This document shows positions 12,187 through 24,639 of a stretch of 64,000 bases of DNA, one piece after another (positions within the stretch are counted from its first letter, which is position 1; every line of letters starts with the position of its first letter). The notes below the pieces were generated by a model. The model saw only the letters and a list, made by a program, of their open reading frames with translations, did not search any database and had not been told where the DNA came from. Made by a program: the position numbers and the translations under genes. Location of the stretch: the NCBI RefSeq assembly GCF_000801105.2, contig NC_079512.1, positions 28,103,848-28,167,847 on the forward strand, written 5' to 3'. Source of the stretch: Raphanus sativus (lineage: Eukaryota; Streptophyta; Magnoliopsida; Brassicales; Brassicaceae).

Positions 12187-13074
12187 TTTTTTTTTTGGCT
12201 TTGTAAAAATCTGAAATTTACCTCCAAGGAAAAAAAAAAGGTCAGATCCTTCAGTAATGATCACCAAGTTTAAGAGATGAAGTTTAATACATAAAGACAA
12301 CTAAAAAAAGAACAAAGCTTTACATGTGAACATGTCAGATCCAGCGATTCAAAAGTTGCAAGGGAAAAAAACATATACAAAAATTAAAAGTTGTAAGCAT
12401 ATTCCAAAAGGAGAATGCACACAATGTACAAGTACTGAACTTTTTGACAGTCTTTTTTTTTGTTCTTTTAAACTCAGATCCGGTTTAGTAATAATAACTA
12501 GAAGATGCATATATAATACATGAACACAGAACATTAGGTGAAGCTACCAATTCATATTCAACCCAAAGATCATCATGACTGAACATGCTTTAACAATGAG
12601 CCGGTTCCAAGTGAAGTGTTTCAATATAAAAATACATACAAAATGAAAAGAAATATCAGATCTGGTACATGCAAAAAAAGTACATGGTGAAAAGAAGAAA
12701 AAAAACGTAAATTGAGAAATGAAATTACGTGAATTTTTCATGCGGGTCACCGACACAGATCGAACATGAATACAGTCAGCAGAAACTTAACAGAAACACA
12801 CAAACATTCAAAAGCAAATTCTATGTGCCCAAAGAGAGATCGAAACCGAAACGAGATTGGATCGCGATTAAAAACAAGCAAAATTGGATCTCGGAAACAG
12901 AGAAATAATATACAATTGGATTCATACCTTCGTGCAAGCTACGTAGCCTCTGGTGTCTCTAACACTAACAAAGAAAGTGGAGATGAGATTGGGTGGGGGG
13001 AACAAGTTTGATGTCTAAAATCAGGTGAGGATGGAGGAATGAAGAGCGGGTGTGTAGCGGAGTTTGTTTATATA
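12187..13074 (-). promoter_or_regulatory. UGD 5' leader with 5'UTR intron and TATA box
   Basis: A donor (AAG|GTATGAATCC, exon ends 12928) and an acceptor (AAATTTCAG, exon resumes at 12210) bound an intron of about 717 bp in the leader. Plant UGD genes commonly carry such a leader intron. A TATA box reading TATATAAA on the minus strand lies at 13067-13074, so transcription probably starts near 13040. Short ORFs in this interval are chance. Confidence 0.65.
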
Positions 13075-14374
13075 GGTGATGCGATTCCCCTTGAAACCGT
13101 CAAAGCTAAACTCCGGTTTAATTTAAGAAAAGATTAAAACTTTTCAGTTGGAAAAAGAAAAATTAAATGCAGAAAACGATGGGCCTCACAATGTTTGGCA
13201 GGTTTTATTAATCAAGTCACGTTAAACATTTTATTACCATACCTCATAGGATTGATTTTGGACCACCATAAAATAGAATAGACTGTCTCGTATAAGTCAA
13301 CAAAAAAAAAATATATCGTATTATGTATTCAGTTAACTAAGGGGGTTATTGGTTTCAGAATTCTAAATGAGTTTTAAAATTTTAAGAATCCACTATTATT
13401 GGTTTATAGATTTTAAAAATCTTACCAAAATCTATTGTTATTGGTTTGATGACTTCTAAATTCCACTCAAATCCTTTGTTATTCATAAAGTTTAGTTATT
13501 ATGGATTTTATTATTCTATTAAATTATATTGTTATTGGTAGGTGGATTCCTTATATTTTTACTCATGAGATTAGACTTTGAAAATATCACATATACTCAT
13601 AAGATTTCTGAAATCTGTGAAGTAAGAAAAACATACACATATTGAATATTTATCTACGTAAACACACTAAACCAAACTCAATAATGGTGAAGCAACCAAA
13701 CTCACATGATCTGTATTTCATTATATTTTTATAGTTTTATATTTGACAAAACAACTGTTTGATTTAATAATTGTGAAGAAATATAACTCATACGATAACT
13801 AGAATAGTGTTTCGAGAAAATCACAAAAGTCAAATAAAACAAGACTGATTATTATCACAAGAAAACCAATAAGAACATGAACTCACCAAACATAAGGAAA
13901 ATGAGAAATGTGTATCATTGTATCAATTGATGTTTATATATATATGGTTTTTCGAGATTTTAATTTTGGAAAAATTCTAGAGAGATTGTATACATTGCCT
14001 TATAACGAGAAATAATTTGAAAAAATATATTATACAAATCCATGATAATTAATAAAATCTGTTGAAATCAATACAAAGTATTTGATAGAAATTTGTTAAC
14101 TCTACTTAACTTCTAAAAATCTGTCAACTTTTAAAATCACTAAACTTCTTCCAAATTCTGATTCCAAATTCATGGTATTTTCTGTTGAAGAAAAAGAAAT
14201 TTACCTATTTTTAGACAATGAATTAATTTAATTTACTCTTCTGCCTAACTTTTTGTTTTCGTTTAAATTTAGTGTTTGGACCAACATAAATGCAAATACT
14301 TAACCCAAAATATATTTTTATTCATAAAAATATGGGAACAATTTGAAAAATATATGACTACTTGCCTAATCTCC

Positions 14375-14421
<47 letters not shown>

Positions 14422-15495
14422 CTGAATAATTTCACATTACTCTGATGTTTTATTCTTAAACAGAATATACCAATATTAGTGTAAGGAAAACAGTATACAA
14501 TATCAGTTTTTATGCTTTTGCTATTTATATTTACCTATTTTAATTTGAGAAATATGAAGATAAACACATATATGAAGGAAGTTTGTTAATGTGGTGTCAG
14601 TAACAAATGTTAATGAAGTGTTATGAAAGCATATTTTAAGTAAGTTAAAGTTCCATAGTACAACACTGGTTTTTTAATAATTTTATGTGCGTCACTGCCC
14701 AATTTTTAGTCTAGAATATACTTCCCAAAGGTTGGTGTTTAGTTTCAATAATGTACATCTTAATCTATTATTATTAAAACCAATTTGTATCAGTAGTTAA
14801 GCGATTGTGCGGTGGAGTCTGCAGGACAAACTTGAGATAGAAGACTAATTGCACTTTGCTTAAAAATTCAGTCACACTTTCTGAAGTGCTTCTCAAGCTA
14901 TATATGCATAGTTTTATAAAAAAGTATACCAAGAAGAGTGTGGTTGAGAAATATACAATTTTAAAGTAACCAAAACTGAATCCAAATCTTTTGGAAAAAA
15001 TGCAAATACATAACATGGTTTGCATACGTTAACCACCCAAAAAGCTGATTCGTATACAACTCGATTTGGTTTGCCATGTTACTTAAACTCGATGACTGTA
15101 TACCCCAAAAATCATGATTTTTCTATATTCATTAATTATATTACTAAGTAGCTTATCTTTGAATTCGAATGTGGTTATAGGGTCTATTTTCACTTTCAGC
15201 AATATATACTCCAGCTAAATGATAGTTGTTAACTACGGCAATATATACTAATTACGTGCAATCTTTATTCTACATACTTTACAATGCTTTTTCTCTTTGA
15301 CCAAAAATATTTTACAGTTATCTTTGTTTTGTTCGTATAATATTGTCTATCACTAAAACCAAGTTAAAGTATATGGAGTTATAGACATATATCCAAAATA
15401 TTGAACCGGGACTGAAGCAAAATTGAGAATTGAACGGAGATCCAAATATATAAAAATATTAGTTATGTACATATAACATTATTAAATATATATTA
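13075..15495. other. AT-rich intergenic DNA, probably decayed non-autonomous transposon
   Basis: No gene is recognised. The segment from about 13341 (GGGGTTATTGGTTTCAGAAT) repeats the motif TTATTGGTTT several times. A weakly matching inverted end lies near 14090-14185 (AAATTCTGATTCC on the plus strand), suggesting an old terminal-inverted-repeat element of about 850 bp. Beyond it is simple AT-rich sequence. The ORF at 14774-15025 (-) is not protein-like. Confidence 0.3.
14379..14416. repeat. (TA)n microsatellite
   Basis: An uninterrupted TA dinucleotide run of about 38 bp in AT-rich intergenic DNA. Confidence 0.95.
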
Positions 15496-15704
15496 CTCCA
15501 TGCATTTATATTAAGTGTCGTTGCAAAATAAGTATTGTTTTAGTATTTTAATACATAGTTTATTTTTATTTTTTTAATTTATTTTTTAGTGGTTGAAATA
15601 TGAGTAGATATATGGATAATGATGTTTTATATAGAAAATATGCAAATGATTTATTAGTCTATGTGCACAAGTATATAACGACACTTACAATAAAACATAG
15701 GAAG
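15496..15704. mobile_element. Stowaway-like MITE (Tc1/mariner type)
   Basis: Inverted ends of about 28 bp: the left end starts CTCCATGCATTTATATTAAG followed by TGTCGTT, and the right end reads back CTTCCTATGTTTTATTGTAA then GTGTCGTT. This resembles the CTCC..AAGTGTCGTT ends of Brassicaceae Stowaway elements. TA precedes the left end; the right flank has lost a clear TA. About 209 bp, no coding capacity. Confidence 0.6.
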
Positions 15705-16181
15705 CATAATTTAAAAATTTATTAAAAACATCTAAAATATGAAACAATTATATATTATAAAATATCTGAGAGTATCTGGATAATTATATCAAAAATATTC
15801 ATTTGGATATTTTTTTCAAAAATATTCAATTTTTTTGTTTAAATCATCCGAATTATTTCATATATTACCTAGAACACTTATTATTTAATCTGAATTACCT
15901 GAATTATCCGAAATAGCTGAATCAGAACTATAGTCAAATGAGAACCACTTTTTCAGATATATTATGGCCTACTTTTACTATTTAAACCAAACTAAACCCG
16001 AAAACTATCCAAACTAAATTTGAATCGAAAATAATCATGTCTTAAATAGATCTTCTAGTGTCCTACCCAAAATACCGATAGCTGAATCGAAATGCCAGGC
16101 CTTCATACCCATTATGCGCAACCTCTAGCTTTTGATCCAACGTAGTGACACCTTCCCACACCAATCCACTCTTAGCTCCAC
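15705..16181. repeat. Degenerate dispersed repeat rich in (T)CCGAA / ATCCGAATT motifs
   Basis: Sequence with repeated phrases such as GAATTACCTGAATTATCCGA and AACCAAACTAAACCCGAAAA. It is the same style as the repeats at 35138-35825 and 44480-45290. These are common Brassicaceae intergenic repeats of unclear class. No ends or ORF are seen here. Confidence 0.35.
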
Positions 16182-18141
16182 CACTAATAGAAATTTTGCT
16201 CAATAGCCACGAAATTGCTACGAAAATTTCGTAGCAATTTTTAAAATGCCACGAAAATGCTACGAAAAGTTACGAAATACAAAACGTAGCTTTTTGTGAC
16301 TAAATCGTAGCAAAAAATACTATGAAATTGTCACGAAATAAAACGTAGCAAAAAAAACTAGGATTTTGCTACAAATATCTCGTGGCAGGCTTGCTACGAA
16401 ATAAAACCTAGCTATAAACGTAGCTACTGCAAAATAGCCACGATTTTACCACGAATTTTTCGTGGCTATGTGAAACCCTAAACCCTAAACATATTTTTAA
16501 ACCCTAAACTTTAAATACAACCTTTAAAACTCTAATACTTTCATATTATAACTTTGTATTTTCAATCTGTATTAATTTTTTTATCTTTTAATTTTAAAAT
16601 ATAACTCCCACAACACCAACCTTAAACTTCAATCAAACTCTAGATTATACTCTAACTTCAAACACAACTATACATTCAAAACTCTTAATATAAACTATAT
16701 ATCTATTTTTATCACTTAACCATCAATCTTAAACTTAATCTTCAAATTTAACTTTTCATTAAACTCAAACATTATATACTCCAAACCCTACACTCTAAAC
16801 ATAAACACCAACCTCAAATCATAAATCTAAACATAACTCAACACTATACCTAAACTCTAGCTTATTAATTTTAAATCTAAATATAAATCATAAATCTATA
16901 CTTATTAAGCTTAAATCTCAAACATTAATTATAATCTGAAAATTTAATCCCTTAGCTTCAAAGACCAAAATCCAAACACTAAAACTTTACATATACAATT
17001 AAAATAATTATTTTACAAAACAAACCTAACCACAAACTTTATTCAACTATATGTCAAAATACTTCATAATTCAAAACTATATACTATAAAGTTTTATCCT
17101 TAAACTTTACGTTCAAACATAAGAATCAAAAGCAAAATACAATACCAAATATCAAGCAAATTTTAAAAAGAATAAAACTGTTTTTTCATTGGGTGATAGC
17201 TAATGGCAAGAATTGGGTCAGATCAATTACAACCATTGATTAAAGTTAAATCTAATGGTGGGGAATCAATCTCAACTTCTCTCTTTCGTCTTCTTCTTTC
17301 CATGCTCAGCCTCTATCCAAGCCTGTCGTCGTTAGCATCAATCGCCATTGTCGTGGAGGTGGAGACCAAGACGATCTCATGACTCTGTGTTTCATCCTCT
17401 TTCTTCATCTTTTGTGAAGAAGCAAGTGTTTCATCCTCTTCCTAATTTCTTTCTCTGTATCTCCTTAAACTATTTCTATTTTTTTTGTTTTATTTACAGA
17501 TCTGAGAAGGAAAAAAGATGAAACGGGAAGAAGAAGGAGAAGATACGCCGGAGGTCGTTGTGCGACGGAGGAAACGCGCCGGAGGTGATGGTGTGACTGA
17601 AAGAGCGCCAGAGGTGATGGTGTGACTGAAAGAGGCGCCAGAGGTGATGGTGTGATGGTGAAGCGCGGAAGCTGCGGCAGTGGAGGTGCTGAAGCCGACG
17701 GTGACGTCTCCGGAAGAACCCTATACCCGTATAAATACGATGTATTTGTGTGTATATATGAATTTATCTTTATATTTATGTATATATGTGTATTTTTTGT
17801 ATTATATAAAATAATAATTTTAAAATAAAAAATCTATACTGTCATTTCTTCTAATTTTTTTTTTAATTATTATTTTTAAATACCCACGAATTTGCCATGT
17901 TTCATTTCGTAGCAAATAGATACGAATGTGAACGTGTCTGATTCGTAGTATTTTTGCTACGAAACGTTTCGTACCAAATCGTGGCTTGTTTGCTACGATT
18001 TTGACATGGCCCAAATTTGCTACGCTCCTATAGCCACGTTTTTTTATTCGTAGCATTTCGTAGCTAACTCTTCATATAGCTACGAAAATTGGTTCATAGC
18101 TACGAAAAAAACCGTGGCTGTGGGGTTTTTTTCTACTAGTG
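16182..18141. mobile_element. Complete non-autonomous CACTA (En/Spm) element
   Basis: The left end is CACTAATAGAAA and the right end reads back CACTAGTAGAAA. The 3-bp target duplication CAC is present on both sides (16179-16181 and 18142-18144). The subterminal regions (about 16200-16470 and 17880-18110) are packed with GCTACGAAA / TAGCCACGA motifs in both orientations, the usual transposase-binding clusters of CACTA elements. Between them lie telomere-like AAACCCT repeats (16473-16490), AT-rich DNA, and a more GC-rich gene-like segment (about 17270-17730) with a tandem minisatellite. There is no transposase ORF, so it depends on a partner in trans. Total 1960 bp. Intact ends and target duplication suggest recent insertion. 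Confidence 0.9.
17576..17656. repeat. 29-30 bp minisatellite inside the CACTA element
   Basis: Units beginning GCGCC(G/A)GAGGTGATGG start at 17576, 17605 and 17635, about 2.7 copies. They follow a short open frame (ATG at 17519, MKREEEGEDTPEVVVRRRKR...) that stops inside the array. The GC-rich codon-like texture differs from the rest of the element and suggests captured host sequence, not identified. Confidence 0.7.
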
Positions 18142-18144
18142 CAC

Positions 18145-18971
18145 GCACCTTCCTTATACTGCAGCCATTCCCGAAACCTGACTATCAAACCTCAACACAC
18201 ATGTTTTTAACCTTGCACCAATGTATGAATATGAATCATTTGGTACTTCTCTCTCTTTTTTTGCTTTTTGCTTCTTGCTTCAGCCAACTCATGTATGTGT
18301 GTGTGTGTCTACATCTACTTCATGGATAGCCAGGTGCTGATTACGATGATGCCTAAATTTGGTGTTTGGCACAATTTCTCAACGGAATTAATCCAATTTG
18401 AGCGTTTGACTGATCACGTTTTTAATCTTTGTATGTTTCTCGAACAGATAATGTAAGTATGTAACAACTGGCTTATTAGTAAAGAGTGCTAGTTTTCTTA
18501 TGGAGTGTTTTTCTTTAAAAACTGATTGTTCTATTCTGATTTTTTTTTTTATCATTTAAAATCTAATTAATATAATAATTCGTTGATAAAATCCTAAACA
18601 TGTATACTGAGCAGAAGTTCGATCCGACGGCTATTATTAGAGGAACGACTACATGGGAGTAAACAAATTTCAAGTGACGTGGCAATTAATCATTATCATT
18701 AATCCAACGGACAAGATTATCAAAGATAAAATAAATTATTTAAAAAAGGGCAGCAAAAGAAGACTAGCCGTTACAAAGAGCGTCCAAAACAGCGCCGCAA
18801 CGGTCACATTTATTTTCCCCGATCCATCTATCTATCTATCTTCTTCTCTTAATTCAATTTCAGTCTTCACACTCCATTCCCAAGGCAAACCCTAATTCTC
18901 AGATTCAATAACGAATCATCTTCGTGTTGCTTTTTTTTTTAATTCCAGATCTGTACCTTACCTTATCTCCG
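18145..18971 (+). promoter_or_regulatory. TPX2-family gene upstream region with MSA-like G2/M motifs
   Basis: Three close matches (one mismatch each) to the mitosis-specific activator motif YCYAACGGYYA lie at 18704-18714 (TCCAACGGACA), 18765-18775 (minus strand TGTAACGGCTA) and 18796-18806 (CGCAACGGTCA). R1R2R3-Myb factors read such sites in G2/M genes, which fits a spindle protein. A pyrimidine-rich leader with ATCT repeats follows at 18822-18860. No gene is seen in 18145-18700. Confidence 0.55.
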
Positions 18972-21456
18972 ATGGAATCGCTGGTTTTGAAGAATGTTAA
19001 ACCGGGGACTCCGGTTAAGGATCGGAGCAAGTCTCACCTGGAGAACGCAAACCCTAACGTCTCTCACGCGGCGGCGAAGTCTCCGCTCGCGAAATCATCA
19101 GCATCATCGCCGCTCGTTAAATCTGCTAATCCGAAGCGATCGGCGCAGAAGAAGAACCAGAGTCCGAATCCGAATCCGAATGCTAAGCCTAGCCAGGCGG
19201 TTTTCTCTCCGAGGAATCGGATCAGGGAGAGGAGGTTCGTGGTTGTGGCGAAGAAGAAGAATTCGAAGAAAGAGAAGAAGGATCACCAATCGCCTACGGA
19301 GGAGGAGGAGGAGTCTAGTGTTGCTGAGATTGATTGTAAATGCGGAGAGAGGAAGAAGGGGAATCTGAAGTGCGTTTGCGTTGCGTACGAGACGCTGCGT
19401 GCTTCTCAAGAGGAGTTTCTTCTCAAGAAACGAAGTGAGTCCGAGGAGGAGGTAAAGGAGGAAAGCTGTAATCTCGGAGAAGGAGAAGAGTCGGTGGAGC
19501 CGGAGGTGATAGGCGGTTTGAAGAGGACGAGGGGTAAAGTGGTGGAGGAGTCACGGCGTAGTGTGCCTGAATCTGGTAAAGTGATGAATCTCGTAGAAGC
19601 ATTTGAGAAACTCACTTGCTTCAGTACCAACAAGGAAGAAGAGGAGAAAACCGTTGGGGATGTGAAGCAGACGGTGAAGTTGGAACTGTGTGGAATGAGA
19701 CATCAATCTAAGTTCTCTGAGGGAGAGAAAGAGACAGGACACACATGGAGTTCGTTTTGTCCAAATGAATTGGTCTTGACAGCTGAGAGTCTCGGGTTAG
19801 ACCCCAATGCCTCGGTCTCGTCGTCCTGGGACAGCAGCCACAAAAGGTCTTAGCTCGTTGGTGACTTGTTAGTTTTTATAATCTTGACACGTAATTCTGA
19901 CTTGTTTGATTTGATGATGTTTCAGTGTTATGAGTGGGTTGTCAAATGCTGGCAGGAGAAGCAGAAGAAATGTATGTGTCTTTGTTGTTTAATCATAATC
20001 TGTATCTGTCTTTGCATAGGAGTAGTGACAATTTGATGTAATCAGTTTAGTGTTTCTGTGTGTGGCAGAGCTTGGACTCAACGACTACAATGGGAAGCAG
20101 AAAATCGAAGAAGAAGCAGGTTAAGGTTACTTCATTGAAGCCTTTCAATCTTAGAACCGAGGTATGAGTTTCTTACATCAAAAATAGTGCAAAGTTCTGG
20201 ATTCATGGTAGAAACTGAGTCTTTGACTGTTGGTTGGTCTTTTGTTAATCTGCAGCAAAGAGGTAGGGTCAAAGAGGAAGAGTTTGCAAGGAAGCTCCAA
20301 GAAATAACAATGGTGGAAGAAAAGATGAGAATCCCCATTGCTCAAGGTCTTCCATGGACAACCGATGAACCTGAGGTAAGCATGCTTCTTTCCTGTTAAC
20401 ATCCAGTCTGATCGTTCAAGCTCTAGTGAGAACCAGTAACTTGGTAATTTGCAGTGTTTTAGAGGCCAAACTAGAACTAGCACAATATATAGATGAAGAG
20501 TTAGGCGAGGTTAAATGTGACGTGAAAGCAGATGATGTCTTGTTAAGTATGAAGAGGTGTCAAGCTAGCATTCTAATGTTGTTTTCTGTTGCAGTGTCTG
20601 GTTAAGCCTCATGTGAAAGATATTACAATACCAGTTGACTTGACGCTCCACTCAGATGTCCGGGCTGTAGAACGCGCAGAATTTGATCAGCAGGTAAACC
20701 TTTGCTAATGCATTGATTAATTATTCTACATTTTGTGGGGGGTCTGAACTCAGCACCATAGAGAGTGTTTTTCTTTAACCGCTCACACAATATGGCTTCA
20801 GTACGTAGTTGATAGTGTAAAATCATTGTGGGCATGTTTGTTCTCTTGTCATCCTTTAAGTTGTTTGCATTGAGAGCCAAAAGGTTTGTCTTGTCCATTC
20901 AATCAACTTCTCCATGTTAATGTACTGTTCTAGATTGCCGAGAGGATGAGTTTCATGGAGCAATACAAAATGGAAAGAGAGAGAGAACAGAAGGTAAAGT
21001 TCTATTGGAGACTGATGTGGCCATATCCAATAAATATGAGAAGAGTGTCTTGCTTGAGTTGATTTTGATAATCCTTTTTCTTTTTTCAGCTGGCGGAGGA
21101 AGAAGAGATAAGAAGGCTGAGGAAAGAATTGGTTCCAAAGGCGCAACCAATGCCATACTTTGATCGACCATTCATTCCAAGAAGGTAAAAGAGACTACTA
21201 CCGTTCTCTTCAATTTCCCTTCTTGCACACATCACAGAAAGATAGAGATAATTCTTTTTACGGACAGTTGTAGAGTGACGTATACTTTTATTGTTGTTTC
21301 CTTCTTTTACCATTAAACAGGTCGAGCAAACATCCAACTGCGCCACGAGATCCCAAGTTTCACATACCGCAACACAAAAAGATCAGATGCTGCAGTTCAT
21401 CTTCTTGTAGCGAAACTGCCTCTTACATGAGCGATTTCAGTTACCAGTTTCTCTAG
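18972..21456 (+). CDS. TPX2-family microtubule-associated protein
   Basis: TPX2-family proteins bind microtubules and some activate Aurora kinase in the plant spindle. Eight exons: 18972-19846, 19926-19971, 20069-20161, 20256-20375, 20595-20693, 20934-20993, 21090-21184, 21321-21456. They total 1524 nt, 507 residues, with no frame error. The start ATGGAATCG (MESLVLKNVKPGTPVKDRSK) is preferred over an upstream in-frame codon inside the leader. The N-terminal half is basic and Ser/Pro-rich, with acidic patches and a CKCGERKKGNLKCVC cluster (about residues 118-132). The C-terminal half carries the TPX2 domain: KPFNLRTEQRGRVKEEEF, then a charged helix (QYKMEREREQKLAEEEE), then a basic tail PKFHIPQHKKIRCC. 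It corresponds to what I recall as At5g15510. No kinase-binding N-terminal motif is obvious, so it is called family-level only. Confidence 0.88.
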
Positions 21457-21579
21457 TTTCTGGTTACACTTTTGTTGGTTATGGTTCTTTCTTTAGAACT
21501 GATGTGTATGTTTCTAAAATAAAGTCGATAAAATTATTCATCTTTGTGTACCATATACCTCGTTTGATGTGAAGAATAC

Positions 21580-22170
21580 CAACCAACGATCAAAGATCCA
21601 TTCCTCCCCAATTCTGGTCTTCTTCTCTACTTAAGACTTTTCTTCTTTTCATTCTGAGAAAAGGTTATATATAACGGTTCCAATTCGTTCGTTGGTCCTC
21701 CTAAACCGTACTGTACATTAGTTAAGATATCCTAATAACAAACATAGGTTTTGAATTTTCTTTTTTTGTTTGCTGCTTTATGTACATGAGCAAAAAGTGC
21801 ACATCTTCATTTACCTTCTGGTGCTGTGATTTAGTCTCCTATCAGTCATACCCCTTCCTCCTCCTCCATTCCAACCTCTGTCATCATCATCATACAGGCC
21901 ACTGCCTTTTTTGCAGATCTTGAGCTTTTTCTTGGCGTTGGGCGTTTTCTCTTTGACATTTGATGAATATATGGTGTAGTCAAGTGTATCTTCTCTCATC
22001 GCGTTCTTAAACTCCTGCAAAGAGAGAGAAAAGATGAACGGATATGATTATATTTATGGATTTGGAGTTTGGACATGAATAAAAACGTTGAAAACTTCTT
22101 TTAGGGGGTTTTGACCTGATATCTCAGAACTAAGTCTTGATATGTTGAAGGTAAGTAAGGGCGAGTATGG
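21580..22170 (-). pseudogene. Displaced duplicate of the SCC2 3' end
   Basis: This segment repeats about 600 bp of the authentic SCC2 tail at 24405-25015, including 3' flank, last exon, last intron and part of exon 27. The duplicated last exon (about 21811-22014) begins [20 protein letters not shown], as in SCC2, then shifts frame before regaining [15 protein letters not shown] and RRLNHSTRR. The segment ends about 22170, where non-matching sequence with the repeat CGTCAACTAGGTT begins. It has no promoter and no rest of the gene, so it is a non-functional fragment. It lies between the TPX2-family gene and an F-box pseudogene. Confidence 0.85.
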
Positions 22171-22335
22171 CGTCAACTAGGTTTGGAAACTATGTATTTA
22201 AACTGCGCGTCAACTAGGTTTTTTTTTTCCTCTATTTTGTTTTGGTTATAAGAATGACAGGATCAGTCACAATTTCCTTATTTCGGGAATCTATCCAACC
22301 CTACTACCGTCTCAGTTCTCTATCTATATTCTTTT

Positions 22336-23637
22336 ATGGGGGATTCAGTCAGCAGTTTGCCAGACAAGATTCTTGGCGAAATCTTGTCTTTAGTTCCGAC
22401 AAAAGTGGCTGCTTCCACATCGGTTCTGTCCAAGAGGTGGAGGAACCTGCTGCCTCTTGTAGACAGGTTCACAACGCTTCTCTGATTTCGTAGAAAAGAC
22501 ACTTGCTCTAAACAACTCTCCCGCCATCAAGACATTCTCTCTGTGTCGTGTAGTTAAGATTGAGAGTTACAGAGCTGAATCTGACCGCGTCAATTTATGG
22601 TGGTACAGTCGTGAACCATGCATCAATCAAGCGTCTTGTGATTGTAACGCCTCTTCCTGATGATACAAACTACACTCTCTTGACAAAATATTTCGAAAGC
22701 TCTCGCCAAACTGTTCGTTTCCAAGCACCAGCAGGTCTTGTCTGCCTTGACTACTCTAGTTTTGTCTATAGAAAGTATGTGGTTGATGACTTGGATTCTC
22801 TTGTCGAAGCAAGGCTGAGTCTCAAGTTATGGTGGTCAACTAGTCATTTTGATTACGATGATGGTTATTATTACGATAGTATTGGCTCTTTTTATTTTGG
22901 TCATCCACGCCCGCCTATATTCGGTGATGTTACATGTCTAGTTACAGCTATAAGAAACATTACCACCCTTCACTTGTCTCCTGATTCCCTTGAGGTCAGT
23001 AGTCCTTCTTATACTTTTTTTTTTAAGACAAGTCCTTCTTATACTATTATTTTGTTTTTGGTTGTGATATACGAAAAAATTTATATAATGGATCAGGTGT
23101 TTCATTTCTGCTGTAAATCCATGCCTATGTTCAACAACGTTGTTAATTTATCCATTGAGAGTAACAAGCAAAAAGGTTGGCAAGTAATGCCACTTCTGTT
23201 CAAATCTTGTCCAATTCTACAAACTTTAGTCTTCAAGGTATATATATATCATCAGTTTACTTTTTTTTCTCTTTCCATTGATTAATAAACATGTCTTAAA
23301 TTTGTATGTTTTCCAGGGTCTTGTTCACAAAATAACAAATAGATGTGGAGATGCATTCGCTTGCAACCCTCAGAATCCGAATCAGCAAAAGAGGAAGAAG
23401 ATTAAAAGGAATAAAAGAGTATGTTGTTTACAGACATGACGTGTGAAGGTGCTAGAGATTTCAGACTATGGAGGTTGTTTTCAAGAGCTGAAACAGATGA
23501 GGCATTTCTTGGCCAATTTGGAATGTCTTGAAACTGTAAAAATTGGTGTTCACTCGGACAAGAATAGTGAGTTACTACGAGCTAATGTAATGGCTCTTCC
23601 TAGACTTTCATCAAAGTGCACCATTCAATTCACCTGA
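22336..23637 (+). pseudogene. F-box / LRR (FBD-type) pseudogene
   Basis: ATG 22336 opens a typical F-box: [20 protein letters not shown] then a WRNLLPLV box end. A TGA follows after about 50 codons (22486-22488). Further on, fragments of the leucine-rich part continue in other frames: LNLTASIYGGTVV, NITTLHLSPDSLE, a piece after an intron (FNNVVNLSIESNKQKGW), and a last piece [20 protein letters not shown] ending at 23637. Two introns with normal borders remain (about 22996-23096 and 23237-23316). The open frame is broken at least twice, so a full-length Skp1-binding adaptor is unlikely. F-box/FBD genes turn over quickly in Brassicaceae. The insertion sits between two copies of the SCC2 tail. 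Confidence 0.8.
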
Positions 23638-24404
23638 GCTATTTTTTCCTTTACCTTTTTCTTGTAGTGTTGCAACATTGATATGATTTATCACGTTAAT
23701 ATCGTTCTTGCAAGTTGCTTACAATCTCTCTAACGGATGTAATTGTTTTCACATGCCCTTTGTGATTCTCAAGAACGAGAAACTCTTAAAATGTCAAAAC
23801 AAGAAGTTATTCTCGATGGTCCAATGGATTTTCTCACCTTGTTCAATCTGAAGTTTGAATATTAGCATATACCTCCATAGTTTTAGTTTCAGAAGAAACA
23901 CTAAATAAACATTACACATTCAAGTTTGAATTGTCACAAAGAGAACAAGAGAGCTCAAATGTTTGCAAACTCAGCGAGCACAAAGCTCCTCACTTTCTAC
24001 CTTTAGCATTTTTCAAGCCTTTAGTAAACATCCGTGGTGCAATAGCCATCGACATAAGCTCTTGGAAGAGTAATTTGCACGAAAATTGATGAGATTGATT
24101 GTTGCAATAAGTCGCAAAATGATGAAACATGGTTGCACTTGCAGGTCGATCGGTAACAAACATAGCCTACGTTATTTTTAATTTACTGCAAGTGCATCAT
24201 TTTGCGACTTTCCGGCCAACTTCGCATCCCAAAAACTCCACCTACATCTGCTTGAAGCATGATTCTTGTACCACCTCAAATTATAGTATATCTCAATAGA
24301 GTTCTCAAACACTAGTAAACAAAACAAATTTGGTAAGACAATTTATGAGGAATGTGAGGATTAAAAAAGAGACCAGTGTGACCAATACATTAGCAACAAG
24401 TGAG
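23638..24404. other. Spacer between F-box pseudogene and SCC2 3' flank, with a hairpin-forming inverted repeat
   Basis: No gene is recognised. An imperfect inverted repeat is present: AGTCGCAAAATGATG at about 24109-24123 and its complement CATCATTTTGCGACT at about 24195-24210. The match continues on the inner side through TGCACTTGCAG / CTGCAAGTGCA. The arms differ by about 10 extra bases on the left. It could be an old foldback element. Confidence 0.5.
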
Positions 24405-24639
24405 TACCAACCAAAGGTCAAAACACCCATTCCTCCCCAATTCTGGTCTTCTCTACTTAGATTTTTCTCCTTTTCATTCTTAACAAAAGGTTATATATAT
24501 ATAACTGCTCCAATTCGTTCGTGCCCTTCCTAAATCGAACTATACAATGGTTAAGATATCTTTAAAAGAACAGCCGTTTTGAATTTTCCTTTTGTTTGCT
24601 GCTATATGTACATGACATGAGCAAAAGTGCCATCTGACT

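Noticed and set aside
13341..14190. Complete terminal-inverted-repeat transposon
   Set aside because: The inverted ends match too weakly by eye and no target duplication is visible; kept only as a low-confidence note.
16473..16505. Possible telomere remnant (AAACCCT repeats)
   Set aside because: Only two to three units inside a CACTA element; too short for a former chromosome end.
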